Shown here piece after piece: positions 27,040 to 36,942 of a DNA stretch of 48,717 bases. The notes beneath the pieces were generated by a model, which was not told where the DNA came from, ran no database searches, and was given only the letters and a program-made list of their open reading frames with translations. This DNA is from an uncultured Oceanobacter sp. (lineage in GTDB: Bacteria > Pseudomonadota > Gammaproteobacteria > Pseudomonadales > Oceanobacteraceae). The position numbers were made by a program, and so were the translations under genes. The stretch lies in contig CAJXTI010000026.1 of NCBI GenBank assembly GCA_913061185.1, forward strand, positions 1 through 48,717, written 5' to 3'. Within the stretch, counting starts at the first letter, position 1. Each line of letters opens with the position of its first letter.

Positions 27040-28578
27040 ATGACCACTGTATTCACGGATTTATCTACGCCATTTCTGGTAGAACAAGCCATTGCCCGCG
27101 GTGAGGGCCAACTGCAAGATAACGGCGCCCTGGTAGTGGAAACCGGTGTCCGTACTGGCCGCTCTCCAATGGACAAGTACATTGTAGAAGAGCCTAGCAG
27201 CAAAGACGCCATTGACTGGGGCAATATCAACCGTCCTTTTGATGCCGACAAATTCGATGCCTTGTGGGACCGCGTGGAAGAGTACCTGGCCCAACACGAC
27301 AGCTTTGTTTCCCACGTCCACGTTGGCTCCGACCCGCAACATTATTTGCCGGTCAAGATGTCCACACAGACTGCCTGGCAGAACCTGTTTGGCCGCAACC
27401 TGTTTATTCTGCCTGAAAGCTACAACCCTTCTTCCAAGGAAGAATGGCAGATACTTAACGTTGCTGGCTTTGAATGCGTGCCTGAACGCGACGGTACCAA
27501 CTCCGATGGTTGTGTCATTGTCAACTTCGCTCAACGAAAAGTACTCATCGCTGGCATGCGTTACGCCGGTGAAATGAAGAAAGGCATGTTTGGTGTGCAG
27601 AACTTCCTGCTGCCAGAAAAAGATGTACTGCCCATGCACTGCTCCGCCAACGTCGGTGACGACGGCGACGTCTGCTTGTTCTTCGGTCTGTCCGGTACTG
27701 GTAAAACGACTTTGTCTGCCGACCCTGAACGTTTCCTGATTGGTGACGACGAACACGGTTGGGGCAAGGGCACAGTGTTCAACATCGAAGGTGGCTGTTA
27801 CGCCAAGACCATCGATCTGTCACAGAAAAACGAACCAATTATCTGGGACGCCATTCGCTTTGGTGCCATCGTTGAAAACGTTGTTATCGACAAGCAAACC
27901 CGCATTGCCGATTACACCGACACCAGCCTGACCGAAAACGGCCGCTGTGCGTACCCGCTGACCCATGTTGAAAAACGCGTTGAAGAGAACATGGCGGGCG
28001 AACCCAAAGCCGTTATCTTCCTGACCTGTGATATGACTGGCGTCCTGCCTCCGGTGTCGATCCTGACCAAGGAACAGGCTGCCTACCACTTCCTCAGTGG
28101 CTATACCGCACTGGTTGGTTCGACTGAAATGGGCGGTGTCAAAGGTCTCAAGTCGACCTTCTCTACCTGCTTTGGCGCACCTTTCTTCCCACGTCCAGCA
28201 GGCGAATACGCTGAACTGCTGATCAAGCGTGTAACGGAATTCGACTCCCAGGTTTACCTGGTCAACACTGGCTGGACTGGCGGTTCGAACGGTGCCGGTG
28301 GCGAACGCTTCAGCATTCCAACCACCCGTGCCGTCATCGCGGCGATCCAGACTGGTACTCTGCGCGACGTTGAAACTGAAGAATTGCCGGTATTTGGTCT
28401 GCGCGTTCCAACCGAACTGCCAGGTGTAGAAACCAAATTGCTGAATCCAACCAAAGCCTGGGCGGATGCAGACAAGTTTGATGCAGCAGCACGCCAATTG
28501 GCGGCTCAGTTTGTTGAAAACTTCAAGAAGTACGATGTATCGGATGCCATTCTGGCGGCAGGTCCGAAGCTGGATTAA
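27040..28578 (+). CDS. pckA: Phosphoenolpyruvate carboxykinase (ATP)
   Basis: A 512-residue ATP-dependent PEP carboxykinase converting oxaloacetate to phosphoenolpyruvate in gluconeogenesis. The substrate-binding [12 protein letters not shown] is near the N-terminus, the kinase loop GLSGTGKTT is at about 216-224, and [10 protein letters not shown] carries metal-binding aspartates. The [13 protein letters not shown] segment is typical of the ATP-using enzyme rather than the GTP form. Slightly shorter than the E. coli protein. Position after hslO is conserved in enterobacteria. Confidence 0.97.
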   Translation: MTTVFTDLSTPFLVEQAIARGEGQLQDNGALVVETGVRTGRSPMDKYIVEEPSSKDAIDWGNINRPFDADKFDALWDRVEEYLAQHDSFVSHVHVGSDPQHYLPVKMSTQTAWQNLFGRNLFILPESYNPSSKEEWQILNVAGFECVPERDGTNSDGCVIVNFAQRKVLIAGMRYAGEMKKGMFGVQNFLLPEKDVLPMHCSANVGDDGDVCLFFGLSGTGKTTLSADPERFLIGDDEHGWGKGTVFNIEGGCYAKTIDLSQKNEPIIWDAIRFGAIVENVVIDKQTRIADYTDTSLTENGRCAYPLTHVEKRVEENMAGEPKAVIFLTCDMTGVLPPVSILTKEQAAYHFLSGYTALVGSTEMGGVKGLKSTFSTCFGAPFFPRPAGEYAELLIKRVTEFDSQVYLVNTGWTGGSNGAGGERFSIPTTRAVIAAIQTGTLRDVETEELPVFGLRVPTELPGVETKLLNPTKAWADADKFDAAARQLAAQFVENFKKYDVSDAILAAGPKLD

Positions 28579-28610
28579 TACTGAGCTGCTATCGTATCAA
28601 AACCGCAGTC

Positions 28611-28636
28611 GCCGATCAGTTAAGCCTATGATCGGC
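28611..28636 (+). terminator. Possible terminator hairpin after pckA
   Basis: An 8-base-pair perfect stem GCCGATCA (28611-28618) / TGATCGGC (28629-28636) with a 10-base loop, 33 bases after the pckA stop. It lacks a T-run, so intrinsic termination is uncertain. Confidence 0.45.
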
Positions 28637-28787
28637 TCCCCGTATTCTTACAGGATATTTCTGGGGGCGGTATTTGATCTTCTAAAAGATTTGCTGCAAG
28701 CCGACCTGAAAATAAAGCAGGTTATAAGGCAGCAGCGTCTGTCTTAACAATCCCCCCAATAGCACATTCATATCCTGGAAGATCATT

Positions 28788-29606
28788 TCAGGACATGCTT
28801 TCTGGCGTTCTGTCGTGAGAGTTTCCCGGCACTTCCACCTTGCCAGCGACAATCACTTCTCCCAGCTGCCACAGTTTCCATTCGCCTCGCTCGTACACAT
28901 CCCAGTCTTCATCGGCAGTCAACGGCTCAGTGGCAATCACGCTCACCACGTCATTGGGGGTAGTTTCTGCCGCAAAGTCGACGGTGACATCCGCATCGGC
29001 TAGTTGCGCCGGGCCAAAGGGGGCACGGCGAGTAATACTGGCCATTTTGGTGGTGCAGAAAGTAAACAGCCAGTCGCCGTTGCTCAGCAAGCAGTTGAAC
29101 ACCCCCTGTTGGGCGTATTCTTCGGCCAGACTAACGAGTGTGCGAGCGAGTTGCTCAGGCATGGCATCACGGGGCAGGTTCTGGCGCAGCTGGTTCATCA
29201 GGTCGCAGAAGATTTCTTCGCTGTCGGTATCCCCAACCGCTTCGTACATTCCCACCCGACGTACGAAATGGGGAATCTGGCCGTTGTGGGCGAACACCCA
29301 GTAGCGGCCCCACAGTTCGCGGGTAAAGGGATGGGTGTTAGACAGATTGATGTGACCGACATTGGCCTGGCGAATATGGCAAATAGCGGTTTTGCTTTTG
29401 ATCGGCAGCTGTGAGACAAACTCGGCGATTGGTGAGGTGGCCGATGGTTCCGGGTCGTGGAAGGTTCTTACGCCCTTGCCTTCATAAAAAGCCACCCCCC
29501 AGCCGTCCTTGTGGGGGCCGGTGTCGCCACCACGGCGGGTGAGGCCAGTGAAGCTGAAACACAAATCAGTGGGGGTGTTGGCACTCATGCCCAGGAGTTC
29601 GCACAT
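28788..29606 (-). CDS. Class II glutamine amidotransferase (YafJ-like)
   Basis: A 272-residue N-terminal-nucleophile amidotransferase. I set the start at ATG 29606 because the second residue must be the catalytic cysteine (MCELLGM), exposed after removal of Met; the frame continues upstream but would block it. Typical motifs are RRGGDTGPHKDGWG, HIRQANVGHINLSNTHPF and FAHNGQIP. This matches the YafJ/EgtC-like glutamine amidotransferase group. It carries no synthase domain and its acceptor substrate is unknown. Confidence 0.9.
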   Translation of the reverse strand: MCELLGMSANTPTDLCFSFTGLTRRGGDTGPHKDGWGVAFYEGKGVRTFHDPEPSATSPIAEFVSQLPIKSKTAICHIRQANVGHINLSNTHPFTRELWGRYWVFAHNGQIPHFVRRVGMYEAVGDTDSEEIFCDLMNQLRQNLPRDAMPEQLARTLVSLAEEYAQQGVFNCLLSNGDWLFTFCTTKMASITRRAPFGPAQLADADVTVDFAAETTPNDVVSVIATEPLTADEDWDVYERGEWKLWQLGEVIVAGKVEVPGNSHDRTPESMS

Positions 29607-29745
29607 AACGGTCGCCTGTTTTGGATCAGGGGAAGATGGGTAACAAGGATAACCTGTCTGGTGTCTGTTAAGCGCGATCAACCGTTCATCAATTGGAAGC
29701 TGCCCTCAGATCTTTTCTGGTCAGAACCGTCTACGTCTACCGCGT

Positions 29746-29784
29746 AAAAAAACCCCGCAGGATGAGACTCCGACGGGGTTTTTT
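29746..29784 (-). terminator. Rho-independent terminator after ilvE (works on both strands)
   Basis: Stem CCCCG (29753-29757) / CGGGG (29774-29778), flanked by seven A on the left and six T on the right. On the minus strand it lies 43 bases after the ilvE stop and ends in a T-run; it may also stop plus-strand transcription. The best-looking intrinsic terminator in the window. Confidence 0.85.
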
Positions 29785-29826
29785 ATTGGCTTGTTTGCCC
29801 GCATTGGTCGGCGGGCCTGGGCCGGG

Positions 29827-30756
29827 TTATTTTACTGGTGTTTGCCACTCTGGTTTGTAGTCGCGTTTGCCGGTGACCTGTTCAAAGTACATGCTTTGCA
29901 GCTGTTCGGTAACCGGGCCTCGGTGGCCTGCTCCTATCACGCGGCCATCGAGGCTCTGGATGGGCAGTACTTCGGCGGCGGTGCCGGTAAAGAAGGCTTC
30001 GTCGGCGATGTAGACTTCGTCGCGGGTGATGCGTTTTTCGCGCACTTCATAACCCAGGTTGCGTGAGAATTCCATAATGGTGCGGCGGGTAATGCCGTCC
30101 AGGCAGGACGTCAGTTCCGGGGTGTAGATGATGCCATCTTTCACCAGAAAGAAGTTCTCGCCGGAACCTTCGGCAACGTAGCCTTCGTTGTCCAGCAGCA
30201 GGGCTTCTTCACAACCGCTGTCGAGTGCTTCACGCAGCGCCAGCATGGAGTTCATGTAGTTGCCGTTGGCTTTCGCCTTGCACATGGTGATGTTGACGTG
30301 GTGGCGGGTATAGCTGGAGGTGCGGATTTTAATACCCTGGGTTTTGGCGTCTTCGCCCATGTAGGCGGGCCATTCCCAGGCGGCAACCATCAGGTGTACT
30401 TTCAGGTTGTCGGCACGCAAGCCCATGCCTTCAGAACCGAGAAACGCCATCGGGCGAATATAGGCGCTGTCGAGGTTGTTTTCGCGTACGGCGGCTCGTT
30501 GGGCTTCGTTTACTTCTGCTTTGCTGTAGGGCAGCTTCATACCCAGAATGTGGGCGGAGTTAAACAGTCGGTCTGTGTGCTCCTGCAGGCGGAAAATCGC
30601 AGCACCTTCGTCTGTATTATAAGCCCGCACACCTTCGAAAACGCCCATGCCGTAGTGCAGGGTATGAGTCAGTACGTGGACTTTGGCGTCACGCCAGTTT
30701 ACCAACTCGCCGTCTAGCCAGATCAGACCGTCGCGGTCAGACATGGAAGGTTGCAT
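29827..30756 (-). CDS. ilvE: Branched-chain amino acid aminotransferase
   Basis: A 309-residue fold-type IV PLP aminotransferase performing the last step of valine, leucine and isoleucine synthesis. The PLP lysine is in KANGNYMNS (about Lys162), and YVAEGSGENFFLVKDG and the GITRRTIMEF segment are family motifs. The start is ATG 30756, with GAGG five bases before it; the frame includes a TTG five codons earlier without a site. It lies 24 bases downstream of glnE on the same strand, the ilvE-glnE neighbourhood of many pseudomonads, and ends at a strong terminator. Confidence 0.96.
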   Translation of the reverse strand: MQPSMSDRDGLIWLDGELVNWRDAKVHVLTHTLHYGMGVFEGVRAYNTDEGAAIFRLQEHTDRLFNSAHILGMKLPYSKAEVNEAQRAAVRENNLDSAYIRPMAFLGSEGMGLRADNLKVHLMVAAWEWPAYMGEDAKTQGIKIRTSSYTRHHVNITMCKAKANGNYMNSMLALREALDSGCEEALLLDNEGYVAEGSGENFFLVKDGIIYTPELTSCLDGITRRTIMEFSRNLGYEVREKRITRDEVYIADEAFFTGTAAEVLPIQSLDGRVIGAGHRGPVTEQLQSMYFEQVTGKRDYKPEWQTPVK

Positions 30757-30780
30757 AAGGACCTCACTCAAAAAATGTAA

Positions 30781-33720
30781 TTAGTTTTCTATCCAGAGTT
30801 TCCACAGTCGGGTCACACCCTCGCGGCGCACGTCGAAGCCAAGCTGATGGCTCTGCGTTTGGTCCAGAATCAGGTTTGTATTCTGTAGCGCGCGCCGGTG
30901 GGTTTCGGCTCGGTAGGTCAGGTAGGTTTCCTGCAGGGTCTGACGATCTTGTGAATCGAGCAGGCCGACTGTTTCAAACGAATCCAACAAGCGCATGTTG
31001 TCGGTTACCGCTAACAGATCTGGGTATTGGTGTGACCAGGCCAGAACTCCGTATTGAACCAGAAACTCGATGTCAACAATACCCCCGGCATCCTGTTTAA
31101 GGTGGAATTTCTGTGCGGATTTTTCTTCTGTGCCCAGGTTTTCTCGCATTTTCTGACGCATGGAACGGACTTCTTCCTTGAGCACGGGTAATTCACGTGG
31201 TTGAGCCAGAGTCTGGCACCGGATGATGTTGTAGGCGGATGCCAGTTCCGGGTTGCCACACAGTACGCGGGCGCGTACCAGTGCCTGCTGCTCCCAGGTC
31301 CAGGCGTGGCGGGTCTGATACTCTTCGAAGGCTTTGAGGGAGGCGACGATCATGCCGGAATTACCGGAGGGTCGCAGGCGCATGTCCACTTCGTAGAGAT
31401 CACCGGAGCGGGTCTGAGTGGTGAGTATGTGGATCATGCGTTGGCCCATACGGGTGTAAAAAACGCTGTTGTCGATGCTGCGCTGTGCGGCAGTCTGGTC
31501 GGTTTGTTGGTTGGCCAGTGTGCTACCCATGTTCCAGCTGTTGTGCAGAAATACCAGGTCGAGGTCGGAGCGGTAACTCATTTCCAGGCCGCCGACCTTG
31601 CCGTAGCCGATCACGACAAATTCCGGTTCGGTCACCGCATCGCCCTGACGGTTGGCAGGATAACCATATTTACTCACCATTTGTTGCCAGGCCAGTTGCA
31701 TCACATTTTGCAGCGCCACTTCGGCGACCCAGGTGAGGTAGTCGGAGATGTGCATCAGTGGCAGGGCGTCCATTATCTCGCAGGCGGCAGCACGGAGTTT
31801 GTGGGCGTGAACAAACTGACGCAGGGCTTCCATTTGCTGTTCGAGGTCGTCGGCGTCGATGCGGAGCAGACGTAATTGCAGTTCTTCCTCTAGTTCACGG
31901 CGTTCGGGGCGAAGGTAGAGGGTGGCGGGATCAAGCAGTTCGTCCAGCAACAGTGGTGTGTGGGTAATGTAGTGGGCGACCCATTCCGAGGCCCCGCACA
32001 GTTGTATCAGCTGGGTGCGGGCCTGGGGGTTTTCTTGCAGTAATACCAGGTAGGCGGTACGCCGCAGTACGGCCTCCAGCAACGGGATCAGTCGTTGCAA
32101 GGTGTTCAGTGGCGTGTTACTGCGGCTGATATCGTGCAGCAATAGTGGCATCAGGGTGTCCAGTCGTTCGTGGCCGATGGCCTGCATGCTGCTCACCGCG
32201 CGGGAATGACGGAAGTTGGCCAGGCATTGGCTGAAGTCTGTCGCCAACATGTCTGCGCAGTGGCTGGCCAGGTAGTTATGGGCTTCGGCCGCCAGGTCGC
32301 CGTGCCAGACGTCGATCCAGATAAGGTCTGCCGTGTCGGTGTGCTGTTCGGCGCTGTCGCTGCGGACGATTTCGGCAAAGTGGTATCTGACATGTTCACG
32401 ATGCTGGTCAAGCTGTTGCTCAAGGCTGGCCCAGTTGTCGTAATTCATGGCCAGCGCAATCCGTGCTCTGGCTTCCGGTTCTGTCGGGAGCTGTTGGGTT
32501 TGTTCGTCGTTGAGTGCTTGCAGGGCGTGTTCGAGATCGCGCAGAAACAGGTAGGCATTACGCAGTTCGCTGGCGGCGTCGGCTGGCAGGTAGCCGTCAT
32601 CGACGAGCAGGCCAAGCAGCGGTACCAATTGGCGTTGTTGCAGCTGTTTTTCCTGACCGCCGCGAATCAGTTGAAACGCCTGTACGGTAAATTCCACTTC
32701 GCGAATGCCGCCTGGCCCCAGCTTGACGTTGTTGTCGAGGTGGCGACGACGTACTTCGGCGTTGATCATGGCTTTCATGTTGCGCAGGGATTCAAAGGCG
32801 CTGTAGTCGATGTACACCCGATAGGTAAATGGTCGCAGAATATTGAGCAATTGCTGTGCTGTCGGGGTGTTTTCACCGGTCAGGATGCGGGCCTTGACCA
32901 TGGCGTAGCGTTCCCAGTCGCGGCCTTGGTTCTGGTAATACTCTTCCATCGAATCGAAGTTCATCACCAGTGGGCCGCTTTGGCCATAGGGACGCAAGCG
33001 CATATCGGTGCGGAATACAAAGCCGTCGATGGTGTGTTTATCCAGCGCGCCGATCAGTTTCTGGCCCAGTTTGACGAAGTATTCCTGGTTGCTGATGGAT
33101 TTTTTGCCGTTGGTGTTGCCGGATTCCGGGTAGCTGAAGATCAGGTCAATATCCGAGCTGAGATTGAGTTCGTAAGCCCCGAGCTTACCCATGCCGAGTA
33201 CCAGCAACGACTGTGGTTGCCCGGATTCTTTGCCCATCGGGGTACCGTAGCGTTGCTGCAGCTGCTGGTCAAAATAGTGAATGCTTTGGCAGATCACTTC
33301 ATCGGCCAGGTCGGACACGGTGCGGGTAGTGGCCAGTGTATCGGCCTGCCGCAGCAGGTCGCGCCAGATGGTTTGCACCATGACCCGGCGGCGTAATACG
33401 CGCAGCCGATGTAACCACTGTTCTTCGCTGGCCGGATCTGTAGTGGTGTGTTCGTTGAGGGCATTCAGCCAATGACGGATATCAGCCCGGCCAAGGGGTT
33501 GGCTGATGTTGTCGGTTTGCAGCTGGCGGGTGAAGTAGTCACCGTCTTTGGGTAATGCATCGACGACGTACTGGCTGATCAGTAATACCGTACGCAGCTG
33601 GTACTGCTGTTTTGCTGTCAGTGATTGCCACAGGCCGGGCCAGTCGAAGCTGAATCGGGCACCGGTATCCGTCAGTTGATGGTTAATCTGTTGCCAGCGG
33701 TGTTCGAGCAGTGCCGTCAT
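30781..33720 (-). CDS. glnE: Glutamine synthetase adenylyltransferase/deadenylyltransferase
   Basis: A 979-residue bifunctional enzyme that adenylylates and deadenylylates glutamine synthetase in response to PII proteins. The two nucleotidyltransferase domains are both present with their acidic pairs: LNLSSDIDLIF (about 186-196, adenylyl-removing half) and SYRSDLDLVFLH (adenylyl-transferase half, about residue 690). The preferred start is ATG 33720; the open frame extends back to 33861 and a GTG at 33753 is an alternative. No strong ribosome-binding site is seen for any of these. Length is as expected. Confidence 0.95.
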   Translation of the reverse strand: MTALLEHRWQQINHQLTDTGARFSFDWPGLWQSLTAKQQYQLRTVLLISQYVVDALPKDGDYFTRQLQTDNISQPLGRADIRHWLNALNEHTTTDPASEEQWLHRLRVLRRRVMVQTIWRDLLRQADTLATTRTVSDLADEVICQSIHYFDQQLQQRYGTPMGKESGQPQSLLVLGMGKLGAYELNLSSDIDLIFSYPESGNTNGKKSISNQEYFVKLGQKLIGALDKHTIDGFVFRTDMRLRPYGQSGPLVMNFDSMEEYYQNQGRDWERYAMVKARILTGENTPTAQQLLNILRPFTYRVYIDYSAFESLRNMKAMINAEVRRRHLDNNVKLGPGGIREVEFTVQAFQLIRGGQEKQLQQRQLVPLLGLLVDDGYLPADAASELRNAYLFLRDLEHALQALNDEQTQQLPTEPEARARIALAMNYDNWASLEQQLDQHREHVRYHFAEIVRSDSAEQHTDTADLIWIDVWHGDLAAEAHNYLASHCADMLATDFSQCLANFRHSRAVSSMQAIGHERLDTLMPLLLHDISRSNTPLNTLQRLIPLLEAVLRRTAYLVLLQENPQARTQLIQLCGASEWVAHYITHTPLLLDELLDPATLYLRPERRELEEELQLRLLRIDADDLEQQMEALRQFVHAHKLRAAACEIMDALPLMHISDYLTWVAEVALQNVMQLAWQQMVSKYGYPANRQGDAVTEPEFVVIGYGKVGGLEMSYRSDLDLVFLHNSWNMGSTLANQQTDQTAAQRSIDNSVFYTRMGQRMIHILTTQTRSGDLYEVDMRLRPSGNSGMIVASLKAFEEYQTRHAWTWEQQALVRARVLCGNPELASAYNIIRCQTLAQPRELPVLKEEVRSMRQKMRENLGTEEKSAQKFHLKQDAGGIVDIEFLVQYGVLAWSHQYPDLLAVTDNMRLLDSFETVGLLDSQDRQTLQETYLTYRAETHRRALQNTNLILDQTQSHQLGFDVRREGVTRLWKLWIEN

Positions 33721-33948
33721 GGTTGTGTTGTCCGTTGTTTGTTCAGGTGTCACGTTGTGAGTGTAAGCGCTGTCGACTGGGTATGCATGATTCCGGTCTG
33801 CATCGTCGCCCGGATGTGATCCTGAGCATAGACAACCGATATATCGGCCAATGACGGGCACTGACTGCTAGACTTCCGGTCGTATTTTTCAGACTGCGCC
33901 ATGGCGTGGTCGTTTTTTGTTTTTATAGCGCGGATTATTGTCATCATT

Positions 33949-36453
33949 ATGGCTGGTAAAACTCCCAACAATACACCTTCACGCACACCCAAACCTGACG
34001 GGGTCAAACCCAAGCGGTCGAAACCGGCTGCTGCCAACCCCCGCTCCAGACCGACGTCCAAGCCGTCATCAAAGCCGTCATCAAAGCCCTCTGCCAAACC
34101 AAAATCGGGTAACAGCGCTAAACCCAAGTCTGCTGCCAGCTCGGGATCCACCTCGGGTTCGGCGTCGAGCGGTAAAACGGCGGCCGGCGGTGCCAAGCTA
34201 TCACGTTGGTTAATCGCCTGGCGTATTAGCTGGCAGCTTGGTCTTGCTGGCTTGTTGGTGTTGGGGGTCTGGATGGTGTTTCTTGATGCTCAAGTACAAC
34301 GGCAGTTCGACGGCAAAAAGTGGACGCTGCCTGCACGGGTGTATGCGCGCCCGCTGTTGCTGTATCCCGGCCGTTTGTTGCCCGCTGAGCAACTGCGGGC
34401 GGAGCTGGAATGGACCGATTATCAGCCGGGCTCGGTGGCGGGGCCGGGGCATTACCAGCATAACGGCGCAATCTGGCGTATTCATCGTCGCCAGGTGAAT
34501 TTCTGGGATGGCCCACAGCCGCATGCATTGATCGACTTGACCTTGAGCAACCAGCGTATCAAACGGCTGTCCGTCAATGGTGAAGAGGTGCCACTGGTGC
34601 GGCTGGAGCCACAATACGTTGGCGGTATCTTCCCGGCCCATAACGAAGACCGCGAACTGGTGACGCTGGATCAGGTGCCCAGCGAACTGCTGGCTGCGCT
34701 GGTGGTGACGGAAGACAACGGTTTTTTTGAGCATCATGGCATTTCGTTGCGGGGGATTGCCCGTGCCATGGTGGCTAATATTCAGGCGGGCGGTGTGGTG
34801 CAGGGCGGATCGACCCTGACCCAGCAGTTGGTAAAAAACTTCTTTCTGACCCAGGAGCGCACCTTAACGCGCAAGGTGCAGGAAGCATTGATGGCCATTT
34901 TGCTGGAGTTGCACTACAGCAAGGCTGAGATTTTGCAGGCGTATCTGAATGAAGTGTATCTGGGCCAGGCTGGTCGCCGGGCCATTCATGGGGTGGGGTT
35001 GGCGTCACGATTTTATTTCGGCAAGCCGGTGCAGGAGTTGGATCTGGCTGAAATCGCCACGCTGGTGGGGTTGGTTAAGGGGGCGTCATTTTATAATCCG
35101 AAACGGCATCCGCAACGGGCGCTGGAGCGTCGCAACCTGATTCTGACATTGATGGCGGAGCAAGGGCTGATTTCGCAACCCCGCTATTTGCAGGCCAGTC
35201 ACCAGCCGATGCAGACGGCCGACAGCCAGCGGGTTAGCCAGCGCGAGTATCCGGCGTTTCTTGAACTGGTACGCAAGCAACTGCGAGAAGATTACCGCAG
35301 TGAGGATCTGGAAACCGAAGGGCTGAATATTTTCACCACTCTGGATCCCTGGATTCAGCATGCGCTGGAAGTGTCTGCGACCACTCAATTGGACAGGCTG
35401 GAAACCCGCTACCCGGCACTAACCGGCAAGCTGGAAACCGCAGCCTTGGTCACCAGTGTTGATGGGGCCGAAATCCGTGCCATGATTGGTGGTCGGCAGG
35501 CGGGTTATTTTGGCTTTAATCGGGCATTGGATGCGCATCGTTCGATCGGTTCGCTGGCGAAGCCGGTGGTTTATCTGGCCGCTCTGCGCAGTGGTCGCTA
35601 TCACTGGGGGACGCCGGTGGATGACAGTCCGGTGCAGGTTGCCGGTCAGGATGGCCAGCTCTGGCAGCCACAAAACTATGACGGTAAAAACCATGGTCAG
35701 GTGGCCATGGTGGATGCCCTGAGCCATTCCTATAACCAGGCGACGGCACGTCTTGGTATGCGGGTGGGGCTGGAGCAGGTTGCGCGTACGTTTCATGATC
35801 TTGGATTGCACAGTCAGGTGCCACCGTATCCCTCGGTGCTGTTGGGTTCGCTGGAATTATCGCCTTTCGAAGTGGCCGGGGTGTATCAGACACTGGCTGC
35901 CCGTGGCTTTGTGATGCCTCTGCGGGCGGTCGAGGCGGTGACGACCGGCAGTGGCAGAACCTTGTCGTCGTACGCCATTCAAGGGCGTCAGGGAGTGTCG
36001 GCAGAACAGGTTGACTGGCTGCGCTACGGACTTGAACAGGTGGTGAACGAGGGCACGGCCAAACAGCTGCTGACGCAATTTAGTGGCCCCTTGGCGGGTA
36101 AAACCGGTACCAGTGATCAACAGCGTGACGCCTGGTTTGCCGGTTTTGATAATCGCCATCTCGGCGTGGTGTGGGTCGGTCGTGATGACAATCAGCCAAT
36201 GCCACTGGCGGGCAGTTCAGCAGCCCTGCCGATCTGGCAGCAAACCTTCGCGCAGGCGGGCGTGGAACCATTGCCAGCGACCGGTTTGCAACCCGTTGTG
36301 GTGGATCCGCAAGGGCAGATTCTGGAGGACGGTTGTGAAGGCCGTTCGCTGATGATGCCTGTCAGCGCGATAAAGCAAACTCCAATACCTTGTCAGTCGG
36401 CGGGTAAAGCAAACTCAAGAGGCAAAAAGGGATGGCTGGATTGGTTGTTTTGA
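33949..36453 (+). CDS. mrcB: Penicillin-binding protein 1B (bifunctional peptidoglycan synthase)
   Basis: A class A penicillin-binding protein of 834 residues from ATG 33949 (ATG 33901, adding 16 residues, is possible). A long Lys/Pro/Ser/Ala-rich cytoplasmic tail precedes one membrane helix (about 90-110), a UB2H domain (about 125-215) containing YVGGIFPAH, the glycosyltransferase domain with catalytic Glu255 (TEDNGFF), and the transpeptidase with SLAK (Ser535), SYN and KTG (718-720). The UB2H domain identifies PBP1B and is the docking site for a lipoprotein activator. The next gene overlaps by 22 bases and encodes such a candidate. Confidence 0.96.
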   Translation: MAGKTPNNTPSRTPKPDGVKPKRSKPAAANPRSRPTSKPSSKPSSKPSAKPKSGNSAKPKSAASSGSTSGSASSGKTAAGGAKLSRWLIAWRISWQLGLAGLLVLGVWMVFLDAQVQRQFDGKKWTLPARVYARPLLLYPGRLLPAEQLRAELEWTDYQPGSVAGPGHYQHNGAIWRIHRRQVNFWDGPQPHALIDLTLSNQRIKRLSVNGEEVPLVRLEPQYVGGIFPAHNEDRELVTLDQVPSELLAALVVTEDNGFFEHHGISLRGIARAMVANIQAGGVVQGGSTLTQQLVKNFFLTQERTLTRKVQEALMAILLELHYSKAEILQAYLNEVYLGQAGRRAIHGVGLASRFYFGKPVQELDLAEIATLVGLVKGASFYNPKRHPQRALERRNLILTLMAEQGLISQPRYLQASHQPMQTADSQRVSQREYPAFLELVRKQLREDYRSEDLETEGLNIFTTLDPWIQHALEVSATTQLDRLETRYPALTGKLETAALVTSVDGAEIRAMIGGRQAGYFGFNRALDAHRSIGSLAKPVVYLAALRSGRYHWGTPVDDSPVQVAGQDGQLWQPQNYDGKNHGQVAMVDALSHSYNQATARLGMRVGLEQVARTFHDLGLHSQVPPYPSVLLGSLELSPFEVAGVYQTLAARGFVMPLRAVEAVTTGSGRTLSSYAIQGRQGVSAEQVDWLRYGLEQVVNEGTAKQLLTQFSGPLAGKTGTSDQQRDAWFAGFDNRHLGVVWVGRDDNQPMPLAGSSAALPIWQQTFAQAGVEPLPATGLQPVVVDPQGQILEDGCEGRSLMMPVSAIKQTPIPCQSAGKANSRGKKGWLDWLF
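34060..34095 (+). repeat. 12-base tandem repeat in the PBP1B N-terminal tail
   Basis: Two perfect copies of AAGCCGTCATCA (34060-34071, 34072-34083) and a third degenerate copy, coding the KPSS repeats of the cytoplasmic tail. Such repeats can change copy number without breaking the frame. Confidence 0.8.
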
Positions 36454-36938
36454 GCACTCGGATCGGGTTACTGACAGCGGCACTATTGCTGGGCGTGGCC
36501 GGTGGCTTGGTCGGATGTAGCAGCACAGCGGTGATCGCTCCTGAATCGTCAACAACAGCCGGGGAGTTGCCGTATTGGCAAGCGGGTGAGTTGGCGACGC
36601 TGGATCAGGGCCAGCACCATCCGGCCGTCAATGCCTTGTTGCAGCAGGCGGAACAGGCTCGTCAAGCTGGGGAGTGGCCGAAAACCATGAGCTATCTGGA
36701 TCAGGCGCGCCAGATTCAGCCTCGTAACGCGGCGATTTTTTATCGTCAGGGCTGGGTGAGTGTGCAAATGAATCAGCCTGCGGCGGCGGAACAATTACTG
36801 CGGCGGGGGTTGCTGTTCAGCCATGATGAGGGCTTGAGTCGTCGAATCCAGTGGTTGCTGGTGGATGTTTTGCAACAGCAAGGCAAACAGGCAGAAGCCA
36901 CTCAACTGCGCTCCCGCCTGGAGGCGGAGCGCAGTTGA
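36432..36938 (+). CDS. TPR lipoprotein, probable PBP1B activator (LpoP-like)
   Basis: A 168-residue lipoprotein with signal peptide and lipobox LVGC (Cys29). Residues 60-165 form about three tetratricopeptide repeats (AVNALLQQAEQARQAGEWP, NAAIFYRQGWVSVQMNQPA). Its ATG lies 22 bases inside the PBP1B gene, so the two are co-translated. In Pseudomonas the PBP1B gene is followed by lpoP, a TPR outer-membrane lipoprotein required for PBP1B activity; size, domains and location fit that. It differs from enterobacterial LpoB, which has no TPR. The function is inferred. Confidence 0.85.
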   Translation: MAGLVVLSTRIGLLTAALLLGVAGGLVGCSSTAVIAPESSTTAGELPYWQAGELATLDQGQHHPAVNALLQQAEQARQAGEWPKTMSYLDQARQIQPRNAAIFYRQGWVSVQMNQPAAAEQLLRRGLLFSHDEGLSRRIQWLLVDVLQQQGKQAEATQLRSRLEAERS

Positions 36939-36940
36939 GT
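36900..36940. terminator. Long hairpin at the end of the LpoP-like gene, between convergent genes
   Basis: Arms 36900-36918 and 36923-36940 pair over 18 bases with one bulged C and a 4-base loop. It covers the last codons and the stop of the lipoprotein gene and ends 2 bases before the convergent membrane-protein gene stop. There is no T-run on either side, so it may act as a transcript-end barrier rather than a classical terminator. Confidence 0.5.
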
Positions 36941-36942
36941 CA

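Noticed and set aside
31201..33396. Long plus-strand open frames opposite glnE
   Set aside because: They are antisense shadows of a clear glnE coding sequence and have no family features; high GC at third positions keeps the opposite strand open.
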